Assembly (NCBI RefSeq): GCF_900475755.1
Contig: NZ_LS483411.1
Coordinates: 992,001 to 1,056,000 of the forward strand
Length of the DNA stretch: 64,000 nt
Direction: 5' to 3'
Source of the DNA: Haemophilus influenzae
GTDB lineage: Bacteria > Pseudomonadota > Gammaproteobacteria > Enterobacterales > Pasteurellaceae
Position 1 is the first letter of the stretch. Every line of letters starts with the position of its first letter. A program made the translations under genes and the position numbers. The notes beneath the pieces are model-generated. The model had not been told where the DNA came from and made no database searches. It was given only the letters and a program-made list of their open reading frames with translations. Positions 29,176-38,819 of this stretch are shown here, in pieces.

Positions 29176-29619
29176 TATTTTTGATATTAAGCCATTGGAA
29201 AATGCTTATAAAACAGAGCGTCAAAATTATGCTGATTTGGCAGAATTACGTAATATTCTTTACGATTTGCCGAAAAAAAAGAGGAAGTTGCTGGGTTAAA
29301 AAGCAATATGGAACAGTTGAAAACCGCAGCTAATCCAAATCAAGCTAAGATTGACAACGCGACTAAACCTTATGAAACAGCTAAAAATGAATTAGTTTCA
29401 ACTTGGAAAGGCACTGCGGGTTCGGTTTCAGTGGGGAATGAAATAAGAGGCATAACCCGCCAAATTACTGGCGTAGCTGCAGGGACTTATCAAGGACAAT
29501 CTGCTGTTGCAGTTGGGGTTCGTTATACACCTAAACCAAATATAGTAATTAGCCTTTCTGGCTCTGCTGATACCAATAACGGTGTGGGTGCTGCAACAGG
29601 GGGAAGTTTTGGGTTTTAA
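29171..29619 (+). pseudogene. C-terminal remnant of a trimeric autotransporter adhesin
   Basis: Two overlapping frames make one piece: an upstream segment KPLENAYKTERQNYADLAEL and, after an eight-A tract at 29273-29280, EEVAGLKSNMEQLKTAANPN. One A more would join them. The C-terminal part (GITRQITGVAAGTYQGQSAV followed by alternating strands and a final Phe) resembles a YadA-type membrane anchor, preceded by a coiled-coil stalk. There is an in-frame stop at 29168 and no start region, so the 5' part of the gene is gone. The clean frame from 29308 (103 aa) has no signal peptide. Confidence 0.65.
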
Positions 29620-29645
29620 CGTATTGAAATAATCCAAAAATAAAT

Positions 29646-29674
29646 AACGGTGATTGTTTTAAACGATCACCGTT
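29646..29674. terminator. Hairpin terminator between adhesin remnant and opacity porin
   Basis: AACGGTGATTG and CGATCACCGTT form an 11-bp stem with one G-T/A-C imperfection, in the gap between two convergent genes. Confidence 0.65.
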
Positions 29675-29716
29675 AAATTAAAGTGTTTTATAAAAAAGAT
29701 TTTTGTATTCTAAAAA

Positions 29717-30229
29717 TTAGAATCCGTAACCCACGCCAACTTTCGCGCCATAATTATTAACTTTGGTACTATCAAAATTACCTAAACGATTGTATTCAAC
29801 ACCGCCATTTGCATACCAGTTGCCATCTAATTTATATTTCGCACCTGCTACAGCACCATAGCCGAGCTTAATTTCTGAAGAACTTCTATATGGTTGGTTA
29901 GCTCTGTTATCATATTTAAACTGGTTAGCTGCAACACGAGCACCAACATAAGGTTGCACTTTAGAATTTGTATCAAAATCATAAAATACCGAAGTACCTA
30001 AACCTTGAATTTTTGTGCCATCAACTTTTCCGTGATGAGTATAATCACCCGCAACGCGTGTATTTCCTACTTTATAACCCACGGATACGCGAGGTTCAAC
30101 TCTTGTATTGTTACTATCGTTGGCTTTAGTTCGAGATAAACCGACATCGCCTTCAGCATAAATATTCGCATTTGCAACAGAAGCAAAGGTAAATGCACCA
30201 ACAATAACAGCTAATAAAGATTTTTTCAT
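29717..30229 (-). CDS. Opacity-type outer membrane beta-barrel protein
   Basis: A 170-residue protein with a signal peptide MKKSLLAVIVGAFTFASVANA, then an eight-stranded barrel pattern (YAEGDVGLSRTKA ... VSVGYKVGNTRVAGDYTHHG ... GVGYGF). The terminal Phe is the BAM recognition residue. It belongs to the porin_Opacity family related to neisserial Opa. In H. influenzae this gene is annotated as an opacity-protein homologue; the function is not firmly known. AAGGATTATCC lies before the ATG. Confidence 0.87.
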   Translation of the reverse strand: MKKSLLAVIVGAFTFASVANANIYAEGDVGLSRTKANDSNNTRVEPRVSVGYKVGNTRVAGDYTHHGKVDGTKIQGLGTSVFYDFDTNSKVQPYVGARVAANQFKYDNRANQPYRSSSEIKLGYGAVAGAKYKLDGNWYANGGVEYNRLGNFDSTKVNNYGAKVGVGYGF

Positions 30230-30279
30230 TGGATAATCCTTTTATTTATTGAATAAACTGGAAAAATATATCACAAAAA

Positions 30280-30807
30280 TTATTCGTCTTCATCGACAAA
30301 AATTAATTTTCCCTTACATTTTTTACACAAATATTCGATGTTTTCTTTCATTATTTTGTTATGCCGACGAATACTTAGAAAATGGGTTTGGCACGCACAA
30401 CGATATTCAAAGGTTTTACCTTGCACATTTTTTATATCAAATTGATGACAGGTATCTGCAGGCAGCTTAAAAATTTCATTCATTACAAATTGCCATTCTT
30501 TCCCGTGTGGTTTTACGCGACCAAACATTTTATACACAATCAAATGCGCAAGCTCGTGTGGCACGACTTGTCGAATAAATTCATCCGTATTTTCTTGCAA
30601 TAAAGTGCGGTTAAATTTTATTTCATTTTTTTGTAGGTAAGCAACTCCTGCCTTTATGCCACGCAACTCATAATTTACCTCAGGCATTGTAAATTTTCGC
30701 TTAAAATAAGCCTCTGCAAGTAGCAAAGACTGATTCAATTTGCGTTGCACTTGCATTTTTAAATGACGGAATGGAATGAGTGATATTGATGTCATTGGTA
30801 AAAGCAA
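30280..30807 (-). CDS. sprT: SprT family zinc metalloprotease-like protein
   Basis: A 175-residue protein with the zinc-binding HELAH in [18 protein letters not shown] and a C-terminal treble-clef zinc region ([16 protein letters not shown] ... LCKKCKGK). It matches SprT. Two starts are plausible: 30807 (MLLPM) and 30795 (MTSISLIPF). It may be a DNA-protein crosslink or stress protease by analogy with Spartan; the bacterial role is not settled. Confidence 0.9.
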   Translation of the reverse strand: MLLPMTSISLIPFRHLKMQVQRKLNQSLLLAEAYFKRKFTMPEVNYELRGIKAGVAYLQKNEIKFNRTLLQENTDEFIRQVVPHELAHLIVYKMFGRVKPHGKEWQFVMNEIFKLPADTCHQFDIKNVQGKTFEYRCACQTHFLSIRRHNKIMKENIEYLCKKCKGKLIFVDEDE

Positions 30808-30862
30808 AAACCGCTAGATAAGCGGCTTTATATGATAGAATGATCAGTGGTTGGTCAGGTAC

Positions 30863-30894
30863 GTTATTGCCTGACTGGCGGGTCAGGCAGTAAC
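30863..30894 (+). other. Strong hairpin upstream of the small hydrophobic ORF
   Basis: GTTATTGCCTGAC (30863-30875) and GTCAGGCAGTAAC (30882-30894) form a 13-bp stem with one mismatch and a six-base loop. A third GTCAGG at 30854-30859 can compete for the same CCTGAC. It lies 48 bases before the small ORF and would be in its leader RNA. Confidence 0.7.
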
Positions 30895-30941
30895 TCAATC
30901 TCGATCAGCTTTGTTTAACAACTCTGAAAGGAGATAGCCTT

Positions 30942-31010
30942 ATGATAAAAATCATCTTAATGATTATTATCGGGTTCTTGTTGCTGTTCTTTAGCTCCCC
31001 AGCTTGGTAG
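30942..31010 (+). CDS. 22-residue hydrophobic peptide, candidate type I (Ibs-like) toxin
   Basis: The ORF is ATG to TAG, 22 codons. It begins MIKIIL, has a continuous hydrophobic core of Ile, Leu and Phe, and ends FFSSPAW. A near-ideal Shine-Dalgarno (GAAAGGAGAT) is 6 bases upstream. The layout (M, basic residue, about 15 hydrophobic residues, short Ser/Pro/aromatic tail) closely follows the E. coli Ibs toxins (MM-K/R-LVIIL...SFSAY), which kill by membrane insertion and are silenced by antisense Sib RNA. Hairpins flank it on both sides, and a possible minus-strand promoter lies to its right. Toxicity and the antisense RNA are inferred, not shown. It is too short for standard gene callers. Confidence 0.65.
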   Translation: MIKIILMIIIGFLLLFFSSPAW

Positions 31011-31027
31011 CAACCTAAACCAACTAA

Positions 31028-31049
31028 GGCAACAAGAAATCTTGTTACC
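31028..31049 (+). terminator. Hairpin after the small ORF
   Basis: GGCAACAAGA / TCTTGTTACC is a 10-bp stem with one mismatch. The left arm GCAACAAGAA (31029-31038) is also exactly complementary to TTCTTGTTGC inside the ORF (30975-30984). The mRNA could therefore fold back on its own coding region, as described for several type I toxin mRNAs. Confidence 0.55.
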
Positions 31050-31083
31050 TTCTAAACATAAGCCTTTCAAACTAAAAATTCAA
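31048..31083 (-). promoter_or_regulatory. Possible promoter for an antisense RNA over the small ORF
   Basis: On the minus strand TTGAAT (31083-31078) and TATGTT (31060-31055) are 17 bases apart, each 4 of 6 against consensus. They would start an RNA near 31048 running left through the whole ORF. This is only a sequence-level suggestion; readthrough from metK is another source of antisense RNA. Confidence 0.3.
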
Positions 31084-31088
31084 GCCTA

Positions 31089-32243
31089 TTATTTTAAACC
31101 TGCCGCAATACGTAATTCTGCTGCACGATCCACTTTTTCCCAAGGGAATTGCTCACGACCGAAATGGCCATAAGCTGCCGTTTCACGATAGATTGGTTGG
31201 ATTAAATCTAACATTTTAATTAAGCCATAAGGACGTAAATCAAAAAATTCACGAACTAATGACACTAATAATTCATTTGCAACTTTTCCAGTTCCAAAGG
31301 TTTCGACCATAATAGATGTTGGATCAGCCACACCAATCGCATAAGAAAGTTGGATTTCACAACGATCTGCTAAACCTGCTGCCACAATATTTTTTGCAAC
31401 ATAGCGTGCAGCATAAGCTGCGGAACGGTCAACTTTAGATGGATCTTTTCCTGAGAATGCGCCACCACCGTGACGAGCGGCACCACCGTAAGTATCGACA
31501 ATAATTTTACGACCAGTTAAACCACAATCGCCCATTGGCCCACCGATAACAAAACGACCAGTCGGGTTAATGAAGAATTTTGTTTCTTTAGAAAGCCATT
31601 CACTTGGTAATACAGGTTTGATAATTTCTTCCATCACACCTTCGTGTAAGTCTTTTTGGCTAACTTCTTCAGAATGTTGAGTAGAAAGCACAACCGCATC
31701 CACACCAACAATTTTATTATCTTCATATTTTAAAGTAACTTGGCTTTTCGCATCTGGGCGTAACCATGCTAATTTACCGCTTTTACGCACTTCAGCTTGT
31801 TTTTCCATTAAACGATGTGCATAAGTAATAGCTGCAGGCATTAATACATCCGTTTCATTAGTGGCATAACCAAACATAATACCTTGGTCGCCTGCGCCTT
31901 GATCTAATGGATTTTCACGATCAACGCCTTGGTTAATATCTACAGATTGTTTACCAATCGCATTAAGCACTGCACAAGAATGGCCATCAAAACCCATTTC
32001 AGAATGTTCATAACCAATATCACAAATCACTTTACGGGTTAAATTCTCAATATCAACCCACGCAGAGGTTGTGATTTCCCCACCCACCAATGCCATACCG
32101 GTTTTTACGTAGGTCTCACAAGCTACTCGTGCTTTTGGATCTTGTTTTAGGATTTCATCAAGTACTGCATCAGAAATTTGATCGGCAATTTTATCTGGAT
32201 GCCCTTCAGAGACAGATTCGGATGTAAATAAATAGCTAGACAT
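31089..32243 (-). CDS. metK: S-adenosylmethionine synthetase
   Basis: A 384-residue enzyme that makes SAM from methionine and ATP. Canonical motifs: [32 protein letters not shown] and [25 protein letters not shown] precedes the ATG. Repression by MetJ with SAM as corepressor is expected from the operator upstream. Confidence 0.97.
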   Translation of the reverse strand: MSSYLFTSESVSEGHPDKIADQISDAVLDEILKQDPKARVACETYVKTGMALVGGEITTSAWVDIENLTRKVICDIGYEHSEMGFDGHSCAVLNAIGKQSVDINQGVDRENPLDQGAGDQGIMFGYATNETDVLMPAAITYAHRLMEKQAEVRKSGKLAWLRPDAKSQVTLKYEDNKIVGVDAVVLSTQHSEEVSQKDLHEGVMEEIIKPVLPSEWLSKETKFFINPTGRFVIGGPMGDCGLTGRKIIVDTYGGAARHGGGAFSGKDPSKVDRSAAYAARYVAKNIVAAGLADRCEIQLSYAIGVADPTSIMVETFGTGKVANELLVSLVREFFDLRPYGLIKMLDLIQPIYRETAAYGHFGREQFPWEKVDRAAELRIAAGLK

Positions 32244-32277
32244 ATTTTCTCTCTTTTTCTTTTAAATTTGGATGTAT

Positions 32278-32321
32278 TGACGTATAGACGTCTATAATAC
32301 GTATTTTTGCTTAATAAGCAA
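32278..32321 (-). promoter_or_regulatory. metK promoter with MetJ operator
   Basis: On the minus strand TTGCTT (32321-32316) and TATTAT (32299-32294) have a 16-base spacer. Directly downstream lie two adjoining 8-bp met boxes: a perfect AGACGTCT (32286-32293) and TGACGTAT (32278-32285, 6 of 8). MetJ needs at least two adjacent boxes, so this is a complete minimal operator over the transcription start. Confidence 0.85.
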
Positions 32322-32754
32322 GCGGTATTATGGGTTAGCTGTTGTAATTGTGTTTACTTCAAAACACAAAATTAATTTTAATTTATAGAAATTGTGGATA
32401 AGTGTCTAGTTGCATCCTACATATCCTTGTGTTTAACTAATCCAGTGAGAGTGGTTAAAAATTTAAGCACAAAAATCAACTATAGCGAATATTTTTCAGT
32501 TTGCTTCGAAAATGGAGTGTAAAATGTGCGGGGGATGATTTTGTCTATATAGGGGGAATAGTTTGATTTTCATATTTATCCTACGATATATGTTTTATAT
32601 TAAGAAAAGATTAATTTGTGGAGAGTAATTGGGCTTGTTGTTAGTTCGCTTTATTTTTACACACAAGAATAGTCATAAGTCCACACGTTTGTTATATGTA
32701 TTCAATAGGTGCAAAAAGTGCGGTCAGAAATTGAAAAGAATTTAGGAGAGTAAA
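32322..32754. other. Intergenic region between metK and ybeY
   Basis: About 430 bases without a supported gene. It contains a single TGTGGATAA (DnaA-box-like) at 32393-32401, an uptake signal AAAGTGCGGT at about 32717, and TAGGAGAG as the ybeY ribosome-binding site. I see no RNA gene. Confidence 0.5.
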
Positions 32755-33219
32755 ATGGGAAGTATATTGGTTGATTTGCAAATTGCCACAGAAAATATAG
32801 AGGGTTTACCAGCAGAAGAACAAATTGTTCAGTGGGCAACGGCGGCTGTTCAGCCTGAGGACAATGAAGTCGAAATGACGGTTCGTATTGTGGATGAAGC
32901 CGAAAGCCACGAATTAAATTTAACTTATCGTGGCAAGGATCGCCCGACTAACGTGCTTTCATTTCCATTTGAATGTCCCGATGAAGTGGAGTTGCCGTTG
33001 CTAGGGGATCTCGTTATTTGTCGTCAAGTCGTGGAGCGAGAAGCCGTAGAACAAGATAAACCATTAATGGCGCATTGGGCGCATATGGTCGTGCATGGTA
33101 GCTTACATTTACTCGGTTATGATCATATTGAAGACGATGAAGCTGAGGAAATGGAAAGTTTAGAAACTCAAATTATGCAAGGATTAGGCTTTGCTGATCC
33201 TTATCTAGCAGAGAAATGA
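32755..33219 (+). CDS. ybeY: Endoribonuclease YbeY (16S rRNA maturation)
   Basis: A 154-residue UPF0054 protein with the zinc motif [11 protein letters not shown] and the segment [16 protein letters not shown]. It matures the 3' end of 16S rRNA and takes part in late 70S quality control. TAGGAGAG is just upstream of the ATG. The next gene follows at 17 bases. Confidence 0.95.
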   Translation: MGSILVDLQIATENIEGLPAEEQIVQWATAAVQPEDNEVEMTVRIVDEAESHELNLTYRGKDRPTNVLSFPFECPDEVELPLLGDLVICRQVVEREAVEQDKPLMAHWAHMVVHGSLHLLGYDHIEDDEAEEMESLETQIMQGLGFADPYLAEK

Positions 33220-33236
33220 TTTTATTCGGAGTAATG

Positions 33237-34022
33237 ATGTATAAAGCAGTATTTAGTGATTTTGATGGCACCTTATTAACTTCTCAACATACCATTTCCA
33301 CCCGAACTGTTGCGGCGATTAAGCGTTTAACGGCGAATGGCATTCCTTTTGTGCCAATTTCGGCGCGTTCTCCTTTAGGGATTTTGCCGTATTGGAAACA
33401 GCTTGAAACGAATAATGTGCTTGTTGCATTTAGTGGTGCGCTTATTTTAAATCAACATTTTGAACCAATTTATAGCGTACAAATTGATCCACAAGATGTT
33501 TTAGAGATTAATGCTGTTTTGGCGGATCATCCGTTGCTTGGCGTGAATTATTATACCAATAATGATTGCCATGCTCGTGACGTAGAAAATAAATGGGTGA
33601 TTTATGAATGCAGCGTCACCAAAATTGAAATTCATCCTTTTGATGAAATAGCAACAGGTTCGCCGCATAAAATCCAAATTATTGGGGAAGCAGAAGAAAT
33701 CATTGAAATTGAAATTATTTTAAAGGAAAAATTTCCACATCTGAGTATTTGTCGTTCCCATGCTAACTTTTTAGAGGTAATGCACAAGAATGCAACCAAA
33801 GGAAGTGCGGTGCGTTTTTTGGAAGATTATTTTGGCGTACAAACCAATGAAGTGATTGCATTTGGCGATAATTTTAATGATTTGGATATGCTACAACACG
33901 CAGGGCTTGGAGTGGCAATGGGAAATGCGCCAGATGAAATTAAACAAGCGGCAAATGTGATTACGGCAACCAATAATGAAGATGGACTTGCATTGATTTT
34001 AGAAGAAAAATTTCCTGAATAA
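33237..34022 (+). CDS. Cof-type HAD-IIB phosphatase
   Basis: A 261-residue HAD-superfamily hydrolase with motif I DFDGTLLTSQ and the late motif IAFGDNFNDLDMLQHAGLGVAMGNA, plus a type IIB cap. Such enzymes dephosphorylate sugar phosphates, flavin or pyridoxal phosphates; the substrate here is not readable. ATG 33237 is preferred because CGGAG lies 5 bases upstream; an adjacent ATG at 33234 is possible. Probably cotranscribed with ybeY. Confidence 0.88.
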   Translation: MYKAVFSDFDGTLLTSQHTISTRTVAAIKRLTANGIPFVPISARSPLGILPYWKQLETNNVLVAFSGALILNQHFEPIYSVQIDPQDVLEINAVLADHPLLGVNYYTNNDCHARDVENKWVIYECSVTKIEIHPFDEIATGSPHKIQIIGEAEEIIEIEIILKEKFPHLSICRSHANFLEVMHKNATKGSAVRFLEDYFGVQTNEVIAFGDNFNDLDMLQHAGLGVAMGNAPDEIKQAANVITATNNEDGLALILEEKFPE

Positions 34023-34031
34023 TTAGAAAAG

Positions 34032-34055
34032 AAAGGCTCTCAATTGAGAGCCTTT
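34032..34055. terminator. Perfect-palindrome terminator between HAD gene and acyl-CoA ligase
   Basis: AAAGGCTCTCAA and TTGAGAGCCTTT form a 12-bp perfect inverted repeat without loop spacing, between two convergent genes. Confidence 0.85.
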
Positions 34056-34058
34056 TGG

Positions 34059-35858
34059 TTATGCTTCTTGTGAATGATACATTGCTTCAATTTGCTTGCG
34101 GTAACGTTCCAAAATTACTTTTCTACGCAATTTTAATGTTGGTGTAATTTCGCCTAATTTAATGCTGAATGTTTGAGAGAGTAGCGTGAATTTCTTTACT
34201 TGCTCAAAGTGAGCCAATTCTTTTTGCACCGCATTAATACGTTGCTCAAACATTTTCAGAATGTCAGAATTTTTTAATAATTCTAAACGGTCATGATATT
34301 TAATATTGATCTGTTTAGCGTACTCTTCCAAACTATCAAAGCAAGGCACAATAAGTGCAGACACATATTTTTTCGCATCGGCGATGATCGCAATTTGTTC
34401 GATAAATTTATCTTTACCGATTTTGCTTTCGATATATTGCGGCGCGATATATTTTCCATTTGAGGTTTTCATTAATTCTTTAATACGATCGGTAATAAAT
34501 AAATTCCCTTGTTCGTCAAATTCTCCCGCATCGCCAGTTTTTAAGAATCCATCTTCTGTGAAGGCTTGAGCCGTTTCTTCTGGCTTCTTGTAATAGCCTT
34601 TCATCACCATTCCGCCACGCACGAGGATTTCATTATTTTCCCCAATTTTAACTTCTGCTTTTGGCATGAGTGTGCCGATTGAATTTGGGTTAAATTGGAA
34701 ATCATGCCAGCAAGAAACGGTCGCAGTTGTTTCTGTCATGCCATAGCCTAATTTGATGTTGATACCAATGGCGTGGAAAAATAGCCCGATAGCAGGTTCT
34801 AATTTAGCTCCTCCGCAAGGCATCATTTTTATACGCCCACCCAATAATTGGCGAAGTTTTGAGAGTACTAATTTATCTGCCAAAGCAAATTGTTTCTTCA
34901 ATAAGAACGGAATAGCTTTGTTATTCGTACGTAAATCAAAATGTTTTTGTCCTACGGAAATTGCCCAATGGAACATTATTTGGCGAAGTTTTGGTGCTTT
35001 TTGAACTTTATCCAATACGGCGGCATAAATTTTTTCGTAAAAACGTGGGACGGCACACATTAAAGTTGGGCGAATCTCCGTTAAAGCTGACCGCACTTGA
35101 TTGGTGTCTTCTAAATAGCAAAGTATTGCACCTCTATGAAGAATATAAGCCGCCCAAGCTCGTTCAAAAATATGCGAAAAGGGTAAGAAAGAAAGTGAAA
35201 TATCCTGCTCTGTCACATTAAGTGAAAGATCATGTGTTTCTAATTGGTGAGCGAGATTATCGTAATCTAACATAACACCTTTAGGCTCTCCCGTTGTGCC
35301 AGAGGTATAAATAATCGTAAATAAATCCGATAATTGTTTTTGGTTTAAGCGTTGGGTTAGTTCATTTTGTTGTACGTTTGAACCTGTTTCAATAAAATTT
35401 TCCCAAGTGCAAGAAAGAGGATCTTGTTGTAATTGAATGGTGGATTTCATTGCCACGATTTTTTGTAATTTTGGACAATGATGAGCAATTTCCAATGCTT
35501 GATCGTATTGCTCTTGATCGCCGACGAAGAGAATTTTTACATCGGCGTGATTTAAGATAAATTCTGCTTGCTGGGCTGTATTGGTTGCGTAAATAGGTAC
35601 TGTGATTGCTCGAATTTGTAAGGTCGCAATGTCAGCGATTGTCCAACGTTCCATATTATGGGCAAAAATGGCGATTTTATCTTGTACGTCAATATTGTGA
35701 GCAAGCAATGCACGAGAAAGTTGATTGAGTTGCTCTTGAAAATTTTTCCAAGAGATGTCTCGCCATAAGCCGTGTTCTTTATAGCGAAGTGCGGTCATAT
35801 TTGCACGAGTTTTGGCTTGTTGTTGAATACGATGAACAAAATGGAGATCGAGATTCAT
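34059..35858 (-). CDS. Long-chain fatty-acid-CoA ligase (FadD/FAA1-like)
   Basis: A 599-residue AMP-forming synthetase of the large subtype. Motifs: [18 protein letters not shown] (P-loop), [32 protein letters not shown] and the late lysine region. It activates exogenous fatty acids for lipid synthesis or turnover at the membrane. Annotated fadD in relatives, although it is closer in layout to the 600-residue FAA type. A TetR-type palindrome lies upstream. Confidence 0.9.
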   Translation of the reverse strand: MNLDLHFVHRIQQQAKTRANMTALRYKEHGLWRDISWKNFQEQLNQLSRALLAHNIDVQDKIAIFAHNMERWTIADIATLQIRAITVPIYATNTAQQAEFILNHADVKILFVGDQEQYDQALEIAHHCPKLQKIVAMKSTIQLQQDPLSCTWENFIETGSNVQQNELTQRLNQKQLSDLFTIIYTSGTTGEPKGVMLDYDNLAHQLETHDLSLNVTEQDISLSFLPFSHIFERAWAAYILHRGAILCYLEDTNQVRSALTEIRPTLMCAVPRFYEKIYAAVLDKVQKAPKLRQIMFHWAISVGQKHFDLRTNNKAIPFLLKKQFALADKLVLSKLRQLLGGRIKMMPCGGAKLEPAIGLFFHAIGINIKLGYGMTETTATVSCWHDFQFNPNSIGTLMPKAEVKIGENNEILVRGGMVMKGYYKKPEETAQAFTEDGFLKTGDAGEFDEQGNLFITDRIKELMKTSNGKYIAPQYIESKIGKDKFIEQIAIIADAKKYVSALIVPCFDSLEEYAKQINIKYHDRLELLKNSDILKMFEQRINAVQKELAHFEQVKKFTLLSQTFSIKLGEITPTLKLRRKVILERYRKQIEAMYHSQEA

Positions 35859-35883
35859 ATTAACCCTATTTTTGATTTTATTG

Positions 35884-35901
35884 AGCGAACAATCGTTCGC
35901 T
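35884..35901. promoter_or_regulatory. FabR-like palindromic operator
   Basis: AGCGAAC-AATC-GTTCGCT, seven-base arms with four-base centre, 26 bases upstream of the acyl-CoA ligase start. It resembles the operator of the TetR-family fatty-acid regulator FabR (AGCGTACA-type half-sites). The assignment rests on pattern and context only. Confidence 0.5.
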
Positions 35902-36011
35902 AATATAATCTTAAATAGGAATAAAAGCTAGAAGAATATTGATTGTTTTAAATTATTCTTAGTGATCCTTTGTTCATTTTTAGATCGTAAATTAAATTTT
36001 AGATAATAAAA

Positions 36012-36031
36012 AACCGCTCCGAAGAGCGGTT
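36012..36031 (-). terminator. Terminator after gapA
   Basis: AACCGCTC-CGAA-GAGCGGTT, followed on the minus strand by TTTTTTATT. Confidence 0.9.
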
Positions 36032-36050
36032 AATTTTTGCAAAGTTTTAA

Positions 36051-37088
<1,038 letters not shown>

Positions 37089-37197
37089 TTAAGTTAAACA
37101 AATCTGTTCGCTTTGAGTAATACTACTTACTCAGTAAGATTGTGTTGTAGAGTATAGCACGAGCATTTTTATAAAACTATAACCCTACTACTTTTTT

Positions 37198-37211
37198 GTG
37201 ATCTATATCAA
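37198..37211. promoter_or_regulatory. FNR-like site between gapA and gmk
   Basis: GTGATCTATATCAA matches 9 of 10 defined bases of TTGAT-N4-ATCAA. It lies about 130 bases upstream of the gapA start and 110 upstream of gmk; which gene it serves is unclear. Confidence 0.4.
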
Positions 37212-37320
37212 ATCATCATTAGAATGAAAAAGTACCGTAAAAAATCACCGCACTTTTGATGATTTTTTATAGAGAAATCTGCATAATAGACTGAAATTGT
37301 TAGAAAAGGTTAAATGATCT

Positions 37321-37947
37321 ATGTCTCAAGGTAATCTTTATATTTTGTCTGCACCAAGTGGCGCAGGAAAATCTTCATTAATTTCTGTGTTATTGGCATC
37401 AGATAGTTCAACTCAAAAAATGGTTTCTGTGTCACATACGACCCGTGCTCCACGCCCTGGTGAAGTTGAAGGCGTACACTATTATTTTGTATCAAAAGAA
37501 GAGTTTGAATCACTCATTGAGCAAGATTTATTTCTAGAATATGCCAAAGTTTTTGGTGGAAATTATTATGGAACCTCTTTACCTGCGATTGAAGAAAATT
37601 TAGCAAAAGGCATTGATGTATTTTTAGATATTGATTGGCAAGGCGCTCAACAAATCCGTAAAAAAGTGCCTTCAGTAAAAAGCATTTTTATTTTACCGCC
37701 TTCATTGCCTGAATTAGAACGTCGTTTAATTGGTCGTGGGCAAGATAGTGAAGAGGTTATTGCTGAACGAATGTCAAAAGCGATAAGTGAAATTTCGCAT
37801 TATGACGAATATGATTATGTTATTGTGAATGATGATTTCGAGAAAGCATTAAAAGATTTGCAAAGTATTTTGCAAGCAGAACGCTTAACCAAAAATTATC
37901 AGCAAAAACAAAATGCAATGTTAATTCAACAGCTACTAGCCAAATAA
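37321..37947 (+). CDS. gmk: Guanylate kinase
   Basis: A 208-residue P-loop kinase that phosphorylates GMP to GDP. N-terminus [23 protein letters not shown]-site [19 protein letters not shown] and lid [13 protein letters not shown]. First gene of the gmk-rpoZ-spoT-recG group, which links guanine nucleotide supply to (p)ppGpp turnover. Confidence 0.97.
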   Translation: MSQGNLYILSAPSGAGKSSLISVLLASDSSTQKMVSVSHTTRAPRPGEVEGVHYYFVSKEEFESLIEQDLFLEYAKVFGGNYYGTSLPAIEENLAKGIDVFLDIDWQGAQQIRKKVPSVKSIFILPPSLPELERRLIGRGQDSEEVIAERMSKAISEISHYDEYDYVIVNDDFEKALKDLQSILQAERLTKNYQQKQNAMLIQQLLAK

Positions 37948-38009
37948 GGCGAAATTGAGTATTATAACGCCCTTTCAATAGAGTAATTTTTGACAAATCG
38001 GAGTAAATT

Positions 38010-38276
38010 ATGGCTCGTGTTACTGTGCAAGATGCAGTAGAAAAAATTGGTAACCGTTTTGATTTAATTTTAACGGCTGCGCGTCGTGCAAGACAATTAC
38101 AACTTAACCAAAGTGCGCCGTTAGTGCCAGAAAATAATGACAAACCAGCAGTTATTGCATTGCGTGAAATCGAAAAAGGTTTGATTAATCAAGATATTAT
38201 GGATGCAAAAGAGTTCCAAGAAATGGCTAAAGTGCAAGAAACGGAAGAAGCAGCTATTGCATTAATTACAGAATAA
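38010..38276 (+). CDS. rpoZ: RNA polymerase omega subunit
   Basis: An 88-residue protein, start [20 protein letters not shown], the family hallmark, with EIEKGLI further on. It helps assemble RNA polymerase and forms part of ppGpp site 1. CGGAG lies before the ATG. Normally tight to spoT; here 543 bases of repeats intervene. Confidence 0.97.
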   Translation: MARVTVQDAVEKIGNRFDLILTAARRARQLQLNQSAPLVPENNDKPAVIALREIEKGLINQDIMDAKEFQEMAKVQETEEAAIALITE

Positions 38277-38312
38277 TCTTTTAAAAAGTGCGGTAAAAAA
38301 TAAAGGTATTTT

Positions 38313-38797
38313 ACCGAGGGTAGGTATACCCACGGTTGATCATAGTTATAGTAGTTCTCCTTTGGGGAACGTAATTTCTACCCCAAAGGGGTAATATTTA
38401 GTTAAACTAGGGTATACTTACCCTAGGCGATATTCTGTAACCGCGGGTAGGTATATCCACGGTTAATTATGGTTATAGTTGTTCCCCTTTGGGGAACGTA
38501 ATTTCTACCCCAAAGGGGTAGTATTTAGTTAAGCTAGGGTATACTTACCCTAGGCGATATTCTGTAACTGTGGGTAGGTATACCCACGGTTAATTATGGT
38601 TATAGTTGTTCCCCTTTGGGGAACGTAATTTCTACCCCAAAGGTAATATTTAGTTAAACTAGGGTATACTTACCCTAGGCGATATTCTGTAACCGCGGGT
38701 AGGTACACCCACGGTTGATCATAGTTATAGTAGTTCTCCTTTGGGGAACTTTTGTCTTACCTAAAGGGTAACATTTCAATTGCCCTAGGCGATATTT
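38313..38797. repeat. Tandem array of four 127-bp palindrome-rich units
   Basis: Units begin at 38313, 38440, 38567 and 38692 (periods 127, 127, 125; the last unit is diverged and cut at about 38797). Each contains four dyads in a fixed order: CCGTGGGTA-ggta-TACCCACGG, GTTCCCCTTTGGGGAAC, TACCCCAAAGGGGTA and CTAGGGTA-TACT-TACCCTAG. Copies differ by a few substitutions, some keeping the stem paired. The array is intergenic but inside the gmk-rpoZ-spoT operon, so it would be transcribed as a chain of hairpins. A scrambled relative is at 6010-6110. Confidence 0.92.
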
Positions 38798-38819
38798 TTC
38801 GACGATAAGTAGGTCTCCT

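Noticed and set aside
32393..32401. TGTGGATAA, a perfect DnaA-box complement between metK and ybeY
   Set aside because: A single 9-mer is expected by chance about once in two windows of this size. No cluster of boxes, AT-rich unwinding element or dnaA/dnaN context is present, so I do not call an origin.
38313..38797. CRISPR array
   Set aside because: The repeat unit is 127 bp and contiguous, with no unique spacers and no cas genes.
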